The notes under the pieces were generated by a model, which saw nothing but the letters and a program-made list of their open reading frames with translations, was not told the DNA's origin and ran no database searches. DNA of 64,000 nucleotides from an uncultured Bacteroidales bacterium (GTDB lineage Bacteria > Bacteroidota > Bacteroidia > Bacteroidales > UBA932), in assembly GCA_900316245.1 (NCBI GenBank), contig ONCE01000005.1, positions 1 to 64,000 on the forward strand. The letters are read 5' to 3'. The number at the start of each line of letters is the position of its first letter. Position 1 is the stretch's first letter. A program made the translations under genes and the position numbers. Of this stretch, positions 47,901 to 55,710 are shown in pieces.

Positions 47901-48326
47901 GTGGTGCGTGTCCAGGATGGAGAAGTGATACATCACCTCCATCCCTTCTTTCTGCAGGGATTGGGTCAGTTCCTTGAGCACGTCGCGGTGCAGCGGGGTA
48001 TTCATCACGCTGTAATCCGTGGTGGCCGTATTCCACATGCAGAATCCGGCGTGATGCTTCACCGAAACGCAAATGAACTTGGCGCCGGCACTCTTGGCCA
48101 CTTTGACCCACTGGTCCGTATCCAGTTTGGTGGGATTGAACACCTCCGGGGAGAGCTGAGGGTCGGTCCAGTCGGCCTCCTGGAAAGTGGGAAGGCCAAA
48201 GTGGACGAACATGCCAAACCGCAGATCTACAAACTCCTGCTGCAGCTGGTGCAGGCTTTTGGTCTGGGCCGAAGTGGATATCCATCCGGCCACGATGGCT
48301 ATCAGTACGAGCAGTGTCTTTTTCAT
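44919..48326 (-). CDS. Multidomain glycosidase: GH29-like + F5/8C-like + second putative GH module
   Basis: 1135-aa exported protein (signal peptide MKKTLLVLIAIVAGWISTSA). Residues 22-330 resemble GH29 alpha-L-fucosidases: GMFVHFG, the KHHAGF motif and the probable nucleophile Asp178 in TLMFDGWDAPW. Residues about 340-465 look like an F5/8-type-C galactose-binding module (ELAIAEVGVYAG). Residues about 480-1135 are a second unit: a TIM-barrel-like region with HIFLEEPEFW (near residue 582), then a segment like the beta-galactosidase trimerisation domain (LLMSYANMKPLDPEAHKHL, GGKLLYCGTDSDP). Typical GH29 proteins are about 450-600 aa. Substrates and activity of the C-terminal part are unknown. 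Confidence 0.8.
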   Translation of the reverse strand: MKKTLLVLIAIVAGWISTSAQTKSLHQLQQEFVDLRFGMFVHFGLPTFQEADWTDPQLSPEVFNPTKLDTDQWVKVAKSAGAKFICVSVKHHAGFCMWNTATTDYSVMNTPLHRDVLKELTQSLQKEGMEVMYHFSILDTHHGIRPTLPFTPEKTAFIKEQLREILTGYGPVNTLMFDGWDAPWGRISYEDISFQEIYDYVKSLQPNCLVMDLNGAKYPQEALFYSDIRCYEQGAGQKISASSNHLPAMACYPLQRTWFWKEEFPSAQLKDVDAIVRDNIIPYNNAYCTYILNAAPNRDGLIDDNAAAAMARIGQIWKNTGHIVDVPEAPAPITQNNLAIGRPCDSSWSDDMMIMDFANDDNFSSAWVSSPQVKEPWWSVTLAPGTPVGIVTVTELQAGVLEAFQMELLHDGVWTPIEATEERAGRVHILRFPQRLATAVRIRFQKWTGELAIAEVGVYAGAAPPDVKTTFQSHQPWKPTIDVRADAVMAYGVNETLEDRLASWKERGYDTHFMTGIAWGGYQDYFTGRWDGKPHMDEGQMNAKGDTLWHGKTVPYIVPTENYLKYFKEQIIKRVIDAGVDHIFLEEPEFWKAAGYSDAFKREWKAYYGTPWRPQHESPEATYLTSKLKYHLYYRALDEAFTYAKEYGRSLGRIIKCYVPTHSLINYTQWQIVSPEASLASMKSMDGYIAQVWTGTSRVSNFYNGIRKERVFETAFLEYGCMVSMTAPTGRSLWLLTDPIEDGVRDWEDYRKNYQATFTAQLLYPQVANYEIMPWPARIYERLYPVSPGSSEMSKIPASYATMMQVMTNALQQMPQAPERKADISVLMANSLMFQRDSTLSDFFGLAMPLLKRGTPVGISHIENLGYPKALDGTRLLLMSYANMKPLDPEAHKHLAEWVSRGGKLLYCGTDSDPFQQVQEWWNTDHNHYAAPADHLFELMGIPASAPAGTYSFGQGTVCILRQDPKDFVWTKGGEKPLLKAVERLLGPTKVTNALVQERGPYLIAAVLDESRKTPLVLKNSYIDLYDPNLPVLREVKLRPGQQGLFYDLSQAGKAPKILAAASRAYDEKSNENSFSYVCKGPAETFNVTRILLPAKPAVVTVNGQKWEFDWDAGSKTVFLRFPNNPDGVDVTLTW

Positions 48327-48343
48327 TGTGTGTCAGTTTCCCA

Positions 48344-48351
48344 CAAATATA
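48344..48351 (-). promoter_or_regulatory. Promoter -7 box for the GH29 fusion gene
   Basis: TATATTTG on the minus strand, 18 bp upstream of the ATG. Confidence 0.65.
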
Positions 48352-48496
48352 ATGAATTCCCTCTCCGCAAGCAAAAACCGGCGGTTTCCGTGCTCGGGAA
48401 ACGCCATCCTCCGAATCTCAGACCCTCCATCCTCCGGAAATTATTTTTCGGGACGGGGCCCGAAAAACCAATTTCCTCCGGATTCTAGGTCCCCGC

Positions 48497-48583
48497 GCAC
48501 CAGGAACACCCTTTTCGTGCTCGGGAAGGTGGTTTCGGTGGTTCCGAGCACCAATGGGGCCACTTTCGTGCTCGGGAACCTCT
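48497..48583 (-). repeat. Dimeric 51-bp-period hairpin repeat (copy 2)
   Basis: Read on the minus strand, CCCGAGCACGAAA...GGTGCTCGGAACC occurs twice with a 51-bp period, the same unit and period as 277-358. Confidence 0.85.
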
Positions 48584-48641
48584 CCCCAGGGGCTGCACAT
48601 ACCTGGTATGTACAATACGGGCCGAAGGAGAAACGGGCACC

Positions 48642-48752
48642 GCCGCCGGAATAGGCGATATCCGGCGGCTACAGACTCCGTCTGTTGCCCGCTGTGAGGG
48701 AAAGGTTGGGGAACGGAAGGCACCGCAGCCGGAATAAACGATCTCCGGCTGC
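48642..48752. repeat. Pair of covarying hairpins
   Basis: GCCGCCGG/CCGGCGGC (48642-48669) and GCAGCCGG/CCGGCTGC (48725-48752) share loop and flanks (GGAATA, CGAT, GGCTAC/TGCTAC); the difference between copies is a compensated C-G to A-T pair change. Confidence 0.8.
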
Positions 48753-48849
48753 TACGGAACAACCCCTGCCCGGGCTCCATTAAAGGGCCCATGCAGGGGT
48801 TGCCCGTTGCCCACTTCAGGCAGAGAAAAAAGGAAGTGAAGGAGTTTGG

Positions 48850-48962
48850 GCCTGGCACTTAACACACAATAAATCAACAGAATAGATACATAAACCCCCA
48901 TCTCTAGACAGGGGGTTATAGTGGTTAACTATCACATGATCACTGACTTGAGTGCCAGCACC
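48850..48962 (-). repeat. 113-bp element with terminal inverted repeats (copy 2)
   Basis: Ends CCTGGCACTTAA (48851-48862) and TTGAGTGCCAGCACC (48948-48962) are inverse copies. Its reverse complement aligns with 463-575, sharing the GTTAAC box and the AACCCCCTGTC hairpin start. Confidence 0.8.
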
Positions 48963-48974
48963 TGATAAGAGTAG

Positions 48975-49163
48975 TGGGGGCTAAAGCACAAAAACGGGCA
49001 TAGAAGGCGGAAAGTGTGCTTTAGGCAGGGTCAAGAGGTGGGGGTAAAGCACAAAAACGGGCATAGAAGGCGGAAAGTGTGCTTTAGGCAGGGTTAAGAG
49101 GTGGGGGTAAAGCACAAAAAGTGGCGTAGAAGGCCAAAAGTGTGCTTTAGGCAGGGTTAAGGT
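48975..49163. repeat. Three tandem 63-bp hairpin units
   Basis: TAAAGCACA begins at 48982, 49045 and 49108 (63-bp period). Each unit has TAAAGCACA and TGTGCTTTA, perfect 9-bp arms about 25 bp apart. The first two units are nearly identical, the third diverges in the loop. Units are contiguous with no spacers. Confidence 0.92.
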
Positions 49164-49329
49164 GCGGTAGACGTGCTATTGTTTGTACCGTCTACCACGT
49201 TTTGAGTACCTTTTCGTGGTAGATGGGACATTTTCCGGCACGTCTAACGCACTCTGGACGGGAGATGCCCGGTCGGTGCCGGGCATGACGACAAGGGTCA
49301 GAGCCCGGGATGAGATGGGAAATGACAGG

Positions 49330-49515
49330 GACGGGAAGGCTGTGGGGTTCCGGGGGGCTTGTCCACCCACGGACCAGTATAGGGGGAGGGGCCCTTGGAT
49401 TTTTTGGATCGTAGGGAGAAAGCTTGCTTTCGAGCGAGAATCAAAAAGTTCTGGGAGGGGCCGGAGTGGAGCGAAGCGGAACGGAGTCCCCCCGGAACTC
49501 CACAGCCTTCCCGTC
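49330..49515. repeat. Long palindromic element B (28-bp arms)
   Basis: Arms 49330-49357 (starts GACGGGAAGGCTGTGGGGTT) and 49488-49515 match at 27 of 28 positions. The core (GGGGGAGGGGCCC, GATTTTTTGGAT, GCTTGCTTTCG, TCAAAAAGTTCTGGGAGGGG) is homologous to element C. Confidence 0.88.
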
Positions 49516-49608
49516 TCCACCACGCCCGGGGTGAGGTAGGAAGCGACCGAAGGTCCGTACCGGCCGGGGGCTCTCCCTGGAGGGCGCGGGAACTTACAGG
49601 AGCGGGCT

Positions 49609-50685
49609 CTAGAGGACCTTCTGGAGGAAGGTGGAGAGGTGGTTGGCGTAGTGGACCATACCCATATCGGTGAGGTGGATGCAGTCCACGAAGTCTTCGG
49701 CCTGGGTCATACCCTCGGCGGGGACGTAGTAGATGTTCTTCTCGCCTGCGGCCACGAGCTGCTCGAAGAGGGCTTTCTGGGCGGCGTTCTTCTTGCAGAT
49801 TTCATCGGCTATGGCCTTGTCTACGGCACTGTGGGGGAAGTAAGGGTCTTCCACGAAGAGGATGGGCACGTTGGGGTGCTTGTTCCGCAGGATGCGGTAG
49901 AACTTCTCGCCGCGGGCCTCGATCTTGTCCGGCATGGCGTTGGGGACGTAATCCAGCACGAAGACGGCGGGGTTCTGGACACCGGCCATGAGCTCCGCAA
50001 TCTCCAGATCCAGGAAGGCGTTGCCGCTGAAGCCTAAATTGATAACCGTGCGGTCAAAGCGGCGGGCGATGATGTTGGTGTGGGCCATTCCGGGACGGGA
50101 GGCGCAGCCGCCCTGCAGGATGCTGGTGCCGTACATAACGATGGGACGGTCACTCTTGGGGCTGTTCAGGACGGGCTGCTGAAGGGAATAACCTTCCGGA
50201 ACTCCCAGCTCCAGGGTCTTGATCTCGTCGTACAGGGCCAGGTAGAGCATATACTCACGCTCCACGTGATCCATATTGGCTACCAGTTTGCGTTCCCGCT
50301 CGGTCTTGCCGGCCTTTCCCCACTGGAAACCGGAACCTACCGTCTTCCACTCTCCGTCCAGATAGGCGTAGAGGTCCAGGCCGCCCGTGCCGCAGTCTGT
50401 CATATGCGGCATATTGTTGCCCGTGTTGGTCCACTTGGCGTGGATTTCCGGGGCGTTGGTGCGGAACCGGATGTACAGGCCCGAGGAGTTGGTGCCCAGG
50501 TTCCAGACGGCCTCGCGGGAGACCCCGTGGAGGGATTCGGGAAGGCGGCGGTAGCGGGGGCCATCGGCCTGTGAAAATGCTTTACCATACACCGGGAAGG
50601 CCGATGCGTCTACATAAACCACATCCTGGCTCTGGGCCATCAGGCAGGCGGTCAGGAGGAATAACGATAGCAATAACTTTTTCAT
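49609..50685 (-). CDS. Exported SGNH/GDSL esterase
   Basis: 358-aa secreted hydrolase. Signal peptide (1-19, ends AQSQ), an N-terminal beta-sandwich with the GLDLYAYLDGEW (GxDLY-type) motif, then an SGNH fold: catalytic Ser in YGTSILQGGCASR, block III GFSGNA, and the Asp/His pair in DCIHLTDMGM. This domain pair is common in carbohydrate esterases of Bacteroidota, so deacetylation of a glycan is likely. It is monocistronic; no glycan-locus neighbours except the GH29 fusion across the repeat block. Confidence 0.9.
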   Translation of the reverse strand: MKKLLLSLFLLTACLMAQSQDVVYVDASAFPVYGKAFSQADGPRYRRLPESLHGVSREAVWNLGTNSSGLYIRFRTNAPEIHAKWTNTGNNMPHMTDCGTGGLDLYAYLDGEWKTVGSGFQWGKAGKTERERKLVANMDHVEREYMLYLALYDEIKTLELGVPEGYSLQQPVLNSPKSDRPIVMYGTSILQGGCASRPGMAHTNIIARRFDRTVINLGFSGNAFLDLEIAELMAGVQNPAVFVLDYVPNAMPDKIEARGEKFYRILRNKHPNVPILFVEDPYFPHSAVDKAIADEICKKNAAQKALFEQLVAAGEKNIYYVPAEGMTQAEDFVDCIHLTDMGMVHYANHLSTFLQKVL

Positions 50686-50709
50686 ATAACAAAATTACAA
50701 AAAAATACT

Positions 50710-50717
50710 TAAATTTG
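50710..50717 (+). promoter_or_regulatory. malQ promoter -7 box
   Basis: TAAATTTG, 47 bp before the malQ ATG. Confidence 0.6.
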
Positions 50718-50763
50718 TTAAGCCTCGCCAAAGGTGAGGTGTAACCACAGATAAAAACACAAT

Positions 50764-53196
50764 ATGACCGTAAATATTCAAATACATTACCGCGTATCCC
50801 TGGGGGAGAGCATCCATCTCCGACTGGGTAAGCGACGTATACCTATGGAGCCCACCCTGGGCGGCTTTTGGCAGATTATGCTGAACGGCCGGGACATCCA
50901 CAGCGGTGCTCACTACACCTTCGAGGTGGTACAAGACGGAAAGGTTGTGAAGCGGGAATGGCGCCACCACGTGTTTACAGCGCCGGTTTCGCAAAAGAAC
51001 ATCATCATCCGTTCCTACTGGAAGGCCCGCCCGGAGAACTCCGGCTTTTATGCATCGGCCTTCAGCGATGTCATCTTCCGCCGGCCGGACGGCTGCTCTT
51101 TCCGCCATCCCCGCCGCGAAGGACCCAGCCTGGGCAACGTGTGCTTCCGCCTATCGGCCCCGGAGGTCCGGAGCAATGAGTCGGTGGGTATTGTGGGATC
51201 CGGAAAAGTCCTGGGAGAATGGCAGAAGGTGCACCTGATGAGTGACGGCCAGTTCCCCTGGTGGTTCATCACTATGGACATTGACGAACCTATGGAATAC
51301 AAGTTCGTCATCGCAGATACCAAGACCAAGCAGATCCACCTGTGGGAAGAGGGCCCCAACCATTTCTTCGCAGAGGTTCCGCCCAAAGATACGCAGCTCA
51401 TAGTGGCAGATGTCCAGCCCAAGTTTGCCACCCGTCCCTGGAGAGGCGCCGGCGTTGCCGTTCCGGTGTTCTCCCTCCGCACGGAAGAAAGCTTTGGCGT
51501 GGGAGAGTTCCACGATATCAAGAAACTGGTAGACTGGGCCCAGCAGACCGGCCAGAACGTGATTCAGCTGCTGCCGGTAAATGACACCACTATGACCCAC
51601 GCCTGGCAGGACTGCTATCCCTACAATACCGTCAGTTCCTTTGCCCTGCATCCGCAGTACATCCATTTGCCGGAAGCCGGAGTGCGCGTAGACGCAGCCT
51701 ACAAGGCCAAACAGCAGGAACTGGAAGCCCTTCCGCAGGAAGATTACGAGCTGGTGAACAACACCAAATTGGAACTGCTGAGAAAACTGTACAAGGGCGC
51801 CAAGGGCAAGCAGGTGAAGGCCAGCCCGGCTTTCGGAGCCTTTGTGGAGGCCAACAAGGAATGGCTGCTCCCTTACGCCGTGTTCTCGGTGCTCCGGGAC
51901 AAGTTTGGTACGCCGGACTATTCCTCCTGGGGAGAATGGGCCACCTATAGCCAGGCCAAGGCCGAAGAAGCAGCCAAGAAAAACACCGAAGCAGTGGGCT
52001 TCTACTGCTTTGTCCAATACCTGCTGGACGCCCAGCTCAAGGATGCCGTGAACTATGCCCACCAGCACGGGGTGGCCCTCAAGGGAGACCTCCCCATTGG
52101 CGTGAGCCGCCTGAGTGTAGACACCTGGCAGCATCCGGAACTCTTCCATCTGGACAGTCAGGCCGGCGCCCCGCCGGATGCCTTTACGGAAGACGGCCAG
52201 AACTGGGGCTTCCCCACGTACAACTGGGAGGAGATGGCCAAGGACGGCTACGCCTGGTGGAAAGCCCGCCTGGGCAAGATGGGAGAGTACTTTGACGCCT
52301 TCCGCATAGACCACATCCTGGGCTTCTTCCGCATTTGGGAAATCCCGTCCCAGTACAAGAGCGGACTTATGGGCCACTTCAGCCCGGCCCTCCCGTACTC
52401 TCTTCAGGAACTGAAAAAGAAGGGCTTCAACCCCAAGGTGGGCAAAGGCACGGATGTCCTCTTTGTGGAAGACCCCCGCAAGAAAGGCTACTGGCACCCG
52501 CGCATTTCCGGCGAGAAGACGCAGCTCTTCGAGAACCTGCCGGAAGAACTGAAGAGCGCTTATAAAGAACTCTACACGGATTTCTTCTGGTTCCGCCACA
52601 ACGATTTCTGGAGAGAGAGCGCCATGCGCAAGTTGCCCGCCCTGCTCCGTTCCACGGGTATGCTCTGCTGCGGAGAAGACCTGGGAATGATCCCCGGCTG
52701 CGTGCCCTCCGTAATGGAAGACCTCAATATCCTGAGCCTGGAAATCCAGCGCATGCCCAAGGATCCCGCCCATCCCTTCGGCCAGCCGGAGAACTATCCC
52801 TACTGGTGCGTCTGCGCCACGGGAACGCACGACACTTCACCTCTCCGTGCCTGGTGGGAAGAAGACCGTGCCACCACCCAGCGCTATTACAACGAGGTCC
52901 TGGGCTGCGAGGGAGACGCCCCGTACTTCTGTGAGCCGTGGGTGGCAGACCTCATCATTGCCCAGCATATGAATTCCCCGGCCATGCTGGCCATCCTGCC
53001 CCTGCAGGATTATATGGCCACGGACGGAGAAATCCGCTACCAGGGCAATCCCTCCGACGAGCGCATCAACGTCCCTGCCATTCCGCGTTATTACTGGCGT
53101 TACCGTATGCACTGCACGCTGGAGAGCCTCCTGAAAAACGATTCCTTTAACCGGCACATCCGCACCCTCGTGGAAGCGGCAGGCCGAAACCGATAG
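50764..53196 (+). CDS. malQ: 4-alpha-glucanotransferase (GH77) with two CBM20-like domains
   Basis: 810-aa amylomaltase related to plant DPE2. Two N-terminal starch-binding-like modules (about 1-120 and 125-215; the second has VGIVGSGKVLGEWQ and MEYKFVIAD) precede the GH77 barrel. Catalytic residues are seen in FDAFRIDHILGFFR (nucleophile Asp), CCGEDLGMIPGCV (acid/base Glu) and GTHDTSPLRAWW. No signal peptide, so it acts on cytoplasmic maltodextrins or glycogen. First gene of a run through menG. Confidence 0.95.
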   Translation: MTVNIQIHYRVSLGESIHLRLGKRRIPMEPTLGGFWQIMLNGRDIHSGAHYTFEVVQDGKVVKREWRHHVFTAPVSQKNIIIRSYWKARPENSGFYASAFSDVIFRRPDGCSFRHPRREGPSLGNVCFRLSAPEVRSNESVGIVGSGKVLGEWQKVHLMSDGQFPWWFITMDIDEPMEYKFVIADTKTKQIHLWEEGPNHFFAEVPPKDTQLIVADVQPKFATRPWRGAGVAVPVFSLRTEESFGVGEFHDIKKLVDWAQQTGQNVIQLLPVNDTTMTHAWQDCYPYNTVSSFALHPQYIHLPEAGVRVDAAYKAKQQELEALPQEDYELVNNTKLELLRKLYKGAKGKQVKASPAFGAFVEANKEWLLPYAVFSVLRDKFGTPDYSSWGEWATYSQAKAEEAAKKNTEAVGFYCFVQYLLDAQLKDAVNYAHQHGVALKGDLPIGVSRLSVDTWQHPELFHLDSQAGAPPDAFTEDGQNWGFPTYNWEEMAKDGYAWWKARLGKMGEYFDAFRIDHILGFFRIWEIPSQYKSGLMGHFSPALPYSLQELKKKGFNPKVGKGTDVLFVEDPRKKGYWHPRISGEKTQLFENLPEELKSAYKELYTDFFWFRHNDFWRESAMRKLPALLRSTGMLCCGEDLGMIPGCVPSVMEDLNILSLEIQRMPKDPAHPFGQPENYPYWCVCATGTHDTSPLRAWWEEDRATTQRYYNEVLGCEGDAPYFCEPWVADLIIAQHMNSPAMLAILPLQDYMATDGEIRYQGNPSDERINVPAIPRYYWRYRMHCTLESLLKNDSFNRHIRTLVEAAGRNR

Positions 53197-53198
53197 AT

Positions 53199-53540
53199 AT
53201 GGAAAACGACTGGAAATCCCGCCTGGGCGTGGTTTATTCCACCAATCCGGACTTTCAATACCAGACAGAAGCCCAGCAAGAAGAAGACACGCTCCCGCCT
53301 CAGAAGCAGCGTCTCATCGTTGGAATAGACCGCCGCAACCGGGGCGGCAAGCAAGTCACCCTGATCAGCGGCTTTGTAGGGAAGGCCGATGACCTCAAGG
53401 AACTGGGCCGCGCCCTCAAAACCAAATTGGGGGTAGGCGGAAGCGCCAAAGACGGAGAAATCACCATCCAGGGAGATTTCCGGGATAAGGTGGTATCCAT
53501 TTTGCAGGCGATGGGCTACAATGCCAAGAGAGGCAATTAA
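53199..53540 (+). CDS. SUI1/eIF1-family translation factor (YciH-like)
   Basis: 113-aa protein with a disordered N-terminus and a C-terminal SUI1 domain (RRNRGGKQVTLISGFVG, LGRALKTKLGVGGSAKDGEI, VVSILQAMGYNAKR). Bacterial members are thought to affect start-codon selection; the role is not well settled. Lies 2 bp after malQ. Confidence 0.92.
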   Translation: MENDWKSRLGVVYSTNPDFQYQTEAQQEEDTLPPQKQRLIVGIDRRNRGGKQVTLISGFVGKADDLKELGRALKTKLGVGGSAKDGEITIQGDFRDKVVSILQAMGYNAKRGN

Positions 53541-53543
53541 TCC

Positions 53544-54248
53544 ATGGTAGATTCGTTATTCAAATCCGGGAAACTCCTGCTGGAGACCACCGTTCCCGAG
53601 GCGGCAGCCCCGGCGGCGGAGCCGTCCCCGTGGCTCCTGAACCTGCTGTTGGTGGTGTTTGTGGTGCTGGCTATAGCCACCCTCAAGCGCTTCCTGCAGG
53701 TGCTCCCGTATATGGCAGACAGTTATCTCCGCGTTCGCGGCAGTGCCGCCTTGGAGGGCAGCATCCGCGTAAGCCAAGATCGTAACCTGGTGGCCTTGGT
53801 GCTCACCATCCCGGCCGTGATGCTGGTGTACCGTTACAAGCTGTATTCCCCGGAGTTGTTCCAGGAACTGGATCCCAACTTCCAAGTGGCGGGTGTTTTC
53901 CTGGCTTTGCTGGCGTTTTGCCTGTTGAGGCATTTCCTGTATTTATGGCTCAGGCCGCGTCGCCGTTTTGATACTTTCCGTCAGGCACATCGCGTTGGAT
54001 ATACGTACTTTATTTTCTTGATGTTGGTGCTGCTCGTTACGGTGGGAATCCTGGCTCTCATCGGCCTGGATTACAGCATTGTGCGATTGGTTCTGTACGG
54101 AGAAACGGCCCTTGTATACCTTCTCTTTTTGTCCCGCAGCGCACAAATTTTATCATTATCTTGCAATCATTTGCGAACTTTTTTGTACCTTTGCGCGCTC
54201 GAAATTTTACCTGCGGCCCTGCTGGTAGTTTCGGCAGTAGTATTGTAG
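53544..54248 (+). CDS. DUF4271 membrane protein
   Basis: 234-aa integral membrane protein with about five hydrophobic helices. The first strongly hydrophobic segment is WLLNLLLVVFVVLAIATL, and the last is ILPAALLVVSAVVL. The position directly before hemD is conserved in Bacteroidales and supports the DUF4271 assignment. Function unknown. Its 3' end contains a -7 box (TACCTTTG, 54186-54193) that probably drives hemD. Confidence 0.82.
   Translation: MVDSLFKSGKLLLETTVPEAAAPAAEPSPWLLNLLLVVFVVLAIATLKRFLQVLPYMADSYLRVRGSAALEGSIRVSQDRNLVALVLTIPAVMLVYRYKLYSPELFQELDPNFQVAGVFLALLAFCLLRHFLYLWLRPRRRFDTFRQAHRVGYTYFIFLMLVLLVTVGILALIGLDYSIVRLVLYGETALVYLLFLSRSAQILSLSCNHLRTFLYLCALEILPAALLVVSAVVL
54186..54193 (+). 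promoter_or_regulatory. Internal promoter for hemD
   Basis: TACCTTTG inside the 3' end of the DUF4271 gene, within a local AT-rich patch, 75 bp before the hemD start. Confidence 0.55.
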
Positions 54249-54267
54249 AGAAGAAAGGTTTACAAAA

Positions 54268-55008
54268 ATGAGCATCAAGAAGATCTTGGTTTCCCAGAAC
54301 GCACCCCGCGTTCTTACTCAATATGAGTCTGTTACGGAGAAATTCGGCGCCAACTTCGATTTCCGCCCCTTTTTCAAGATAGAACCTCTGACCTCCCGGG
54401 AATTCCGTGCCCAGCGAATCAACGTGCTGGATTATACGGCCATCATCTTCTCTTCCCGTCACGTCATTGACGCCTTCTTCTCTCTGGCCGAAGAGCTCAG
54501 GGCCAAGATTCCCGAGACCATGAAGTACTTCTGCACCACCGAGGCTGTGGCTATGTACCTGCAGAAGCATATCGTATACCGCAAGCGCAAGATTTTCTAC
54601 GGCACCGGCACCCCCGAGAGCGTAGTGGCCCTCATCGGCCCCAAGCACAAGGGAGAGAAGTTCCTGGTGGCCCAGAGCGATACTTCCAGCAGCGACGCCC
54701 TCACCTCCCTGCTGCAGGCTGGCGGCCTGGATTACAACACCGGTGTGTTCGTGAAATCCGTGAGCCAGGACCTCAAGGACCTCAAGCTGGAAGACTACGA
54801 TATGATTGTCTTCTACAACCCGGCCGATGTCAAGTCCCTCCAGGAAAACTTCCCGGATTTCAAGCAGGGAGACATCAAGATGGTCTCTTACGGCAAATCC
54901 ATTGTGAAGGCAATGGAGGAAGCCGGTCTCCGCATTGACGTGAAAGCCCCGTCTCCCGAGGCTCCGTCCGTGGCCAGCGCCATTGAGCAGTACCTGAGTA
55001 CCCTCTAG
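54268..55008 (+). CDS. hemD: Uroporphyrinogen-III synthase
   Basis: 246-aa HemD-fold protein: two Rossmann-like lobes with ILVSQNAP at the start, IIFSSRHVIDAFF, and the second-lobe motif MIVFYNPADVKSLQENF. It closes hydroxymethylbilane into uroporphyrinogen III for heme or corrinoids. Weakly conserved family, but synteny (DUF4271-hemD-rnpA-yidD) supports the call. No other heme genes are in the window. Confidence 0.88.
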   Translation: MSIKKILVSQNAPRVLTQYESVTEKFGANFDFRPFFKIEPLTSREFRAQRINVLDYTAIIFSSRHVIDAFFSLAEELRAKIPETMKYFCTTEAVAMYLQKHIVYRKRKIFYGTGTPESVVALIGPKHKGEKFLVAQSDTSSSDALTSLLQAGGLDYNTGVFVKSVSQDLKDLKLEDYDMIVFYNPADVKSLQENFPDFKQGDIKMVSYGKSIVKAMEEAGLRIDVKAPSPEAPSVASAIEQYLSTL

Positions 55009-55009
55009 T

Positions 55010-55390
55010 ATGGATGAAAGCCTTCCCAAAACCGAACGCCTCTGCGGCAAGACAGCCGTGGTGGGACTGTTCGAGCACGGGAAAACGCTTGGCTCCGGCT
55101 GCATCCGCTGCAAATATTCAGTAAGGGCCGATGAAGGGCCTTCCCGGATCGTGGTGTCCGTTCCCAAACGCCACTTCAAGCGCGCTGTCAAGCGCAACCT
55201 CCTCAAGCGGCGTCTCCGCGAAGCCTACCGCCACCAGAAAGACCTCCTGGGGCCTTCCGTAGACATCCTGTTCATCTACACCTCCACCGAGGTGCTTCCC
55301 TACGAGACCATTTTCGCCGATATGGCCAATCTCCTCCAGACTGTTTCGGCCCGTGAAATGCAAAATTCTGAAAATCAGAAAGATATATAA
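55010..55390 (+). CDS. rnpA: Ribonuclease P protein component
   Basis: 126-aa basic protein cofactor of RNase P. The RNR motif is seen in [18 protein letters not shown], preceded by [13 protein letters not shown]. Start 1 bp after hemD stop. Not next to rpmH as in many bacteria, but followed by yidD. Confidence 0.95.
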   Translation: MDESLPKTERLCGKTAVVGLFEHGKTLGSGCIRCKYSVRADEGPSRIVVSVPKRHFKRAVKRNLLKRRLREAYRHQKDLLGPSVDILFIYTSTEVLPYETIFADMANLLQTVSAREMQNSENQKDI

Positions 55391-55437
55391 TTTCTCCTCC
55401 GCTTTTTTCGGAGGAGGATTTTCGTAAGTCGCTGAAC

Positions 55438-55710
55438 ATGAGTAAATTCTATTCCACGCTCAAATCGATTCTGATTTTCCCCTTTGTACTGCTGATCAAG
55501 TTCTATCAGCTGTGCATCAGCCCGCTTACTCCGCCCAGCTGCCGGTTCACGCCCACGTGTTCGCAGTATGGGCTGGAGGCCTTTAAAAAGCACGGCCCCA
55601 TCAAGGGCCTGTATCTGACCACCCGCCGCATCCTGCGCTGCCACCCGTGGGGTGGAAGCGGCTACGACCCCGTTCCGGAAGAATTCCATTTCTTTAAGAA
55701 AAATGCCTAA
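55438..55710 (+). CDS. yidD: Membrane protein insertion efficiency factor YidD
   Basis: 90-aa small membrane-associated protein aiding YidC-dependent insertion. Typical: [27 protein letters not shown] with three Cys, then [18 protein letters not shown]. Overlaps menG by 8 bp. Confidence 0.96.
   Translation: MSKFYSTLKSILIFPFVLLIKFYQLCISPLTPPSCRFTPTCSQYGLEAFKKHGPIKGLYLTTRRILRCHPWGGSGYDPVPEEFHFFKKNA

Larger units (their letters stand above)
48352..49608. other. 1.26-kb non-coding repeat block
   Basis: No gene supported. Contents in order: a large hairpin (48434-48452 with 48459-48481), the dimeric hairpin repeat (about 48497-48583), two covarying hairpins (48642-48669, 48725-48752), AACCCCTGC/GCAGGGGTT (48761-48801), the 113-bp terminal-inverted-repeat element (48850-48962), three tandem 63-bp hairpin units, alternative hairpins (49166-49245), palindromes like those in atpG (about 49262-49310) and long element B (49330-49515). 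Confidence 0.85.

Noticed and set aside
48975-49163. Possible CRISPR array
   Set aside because: The 63-bp units are contiguous without unique spacers, contain long inverted arms, and no cas genes are present.
48970-49250. Possible integron attC cassette array
   Set aside because: No integrase or cassette genes, and the arms do not show the R/L box consensus.
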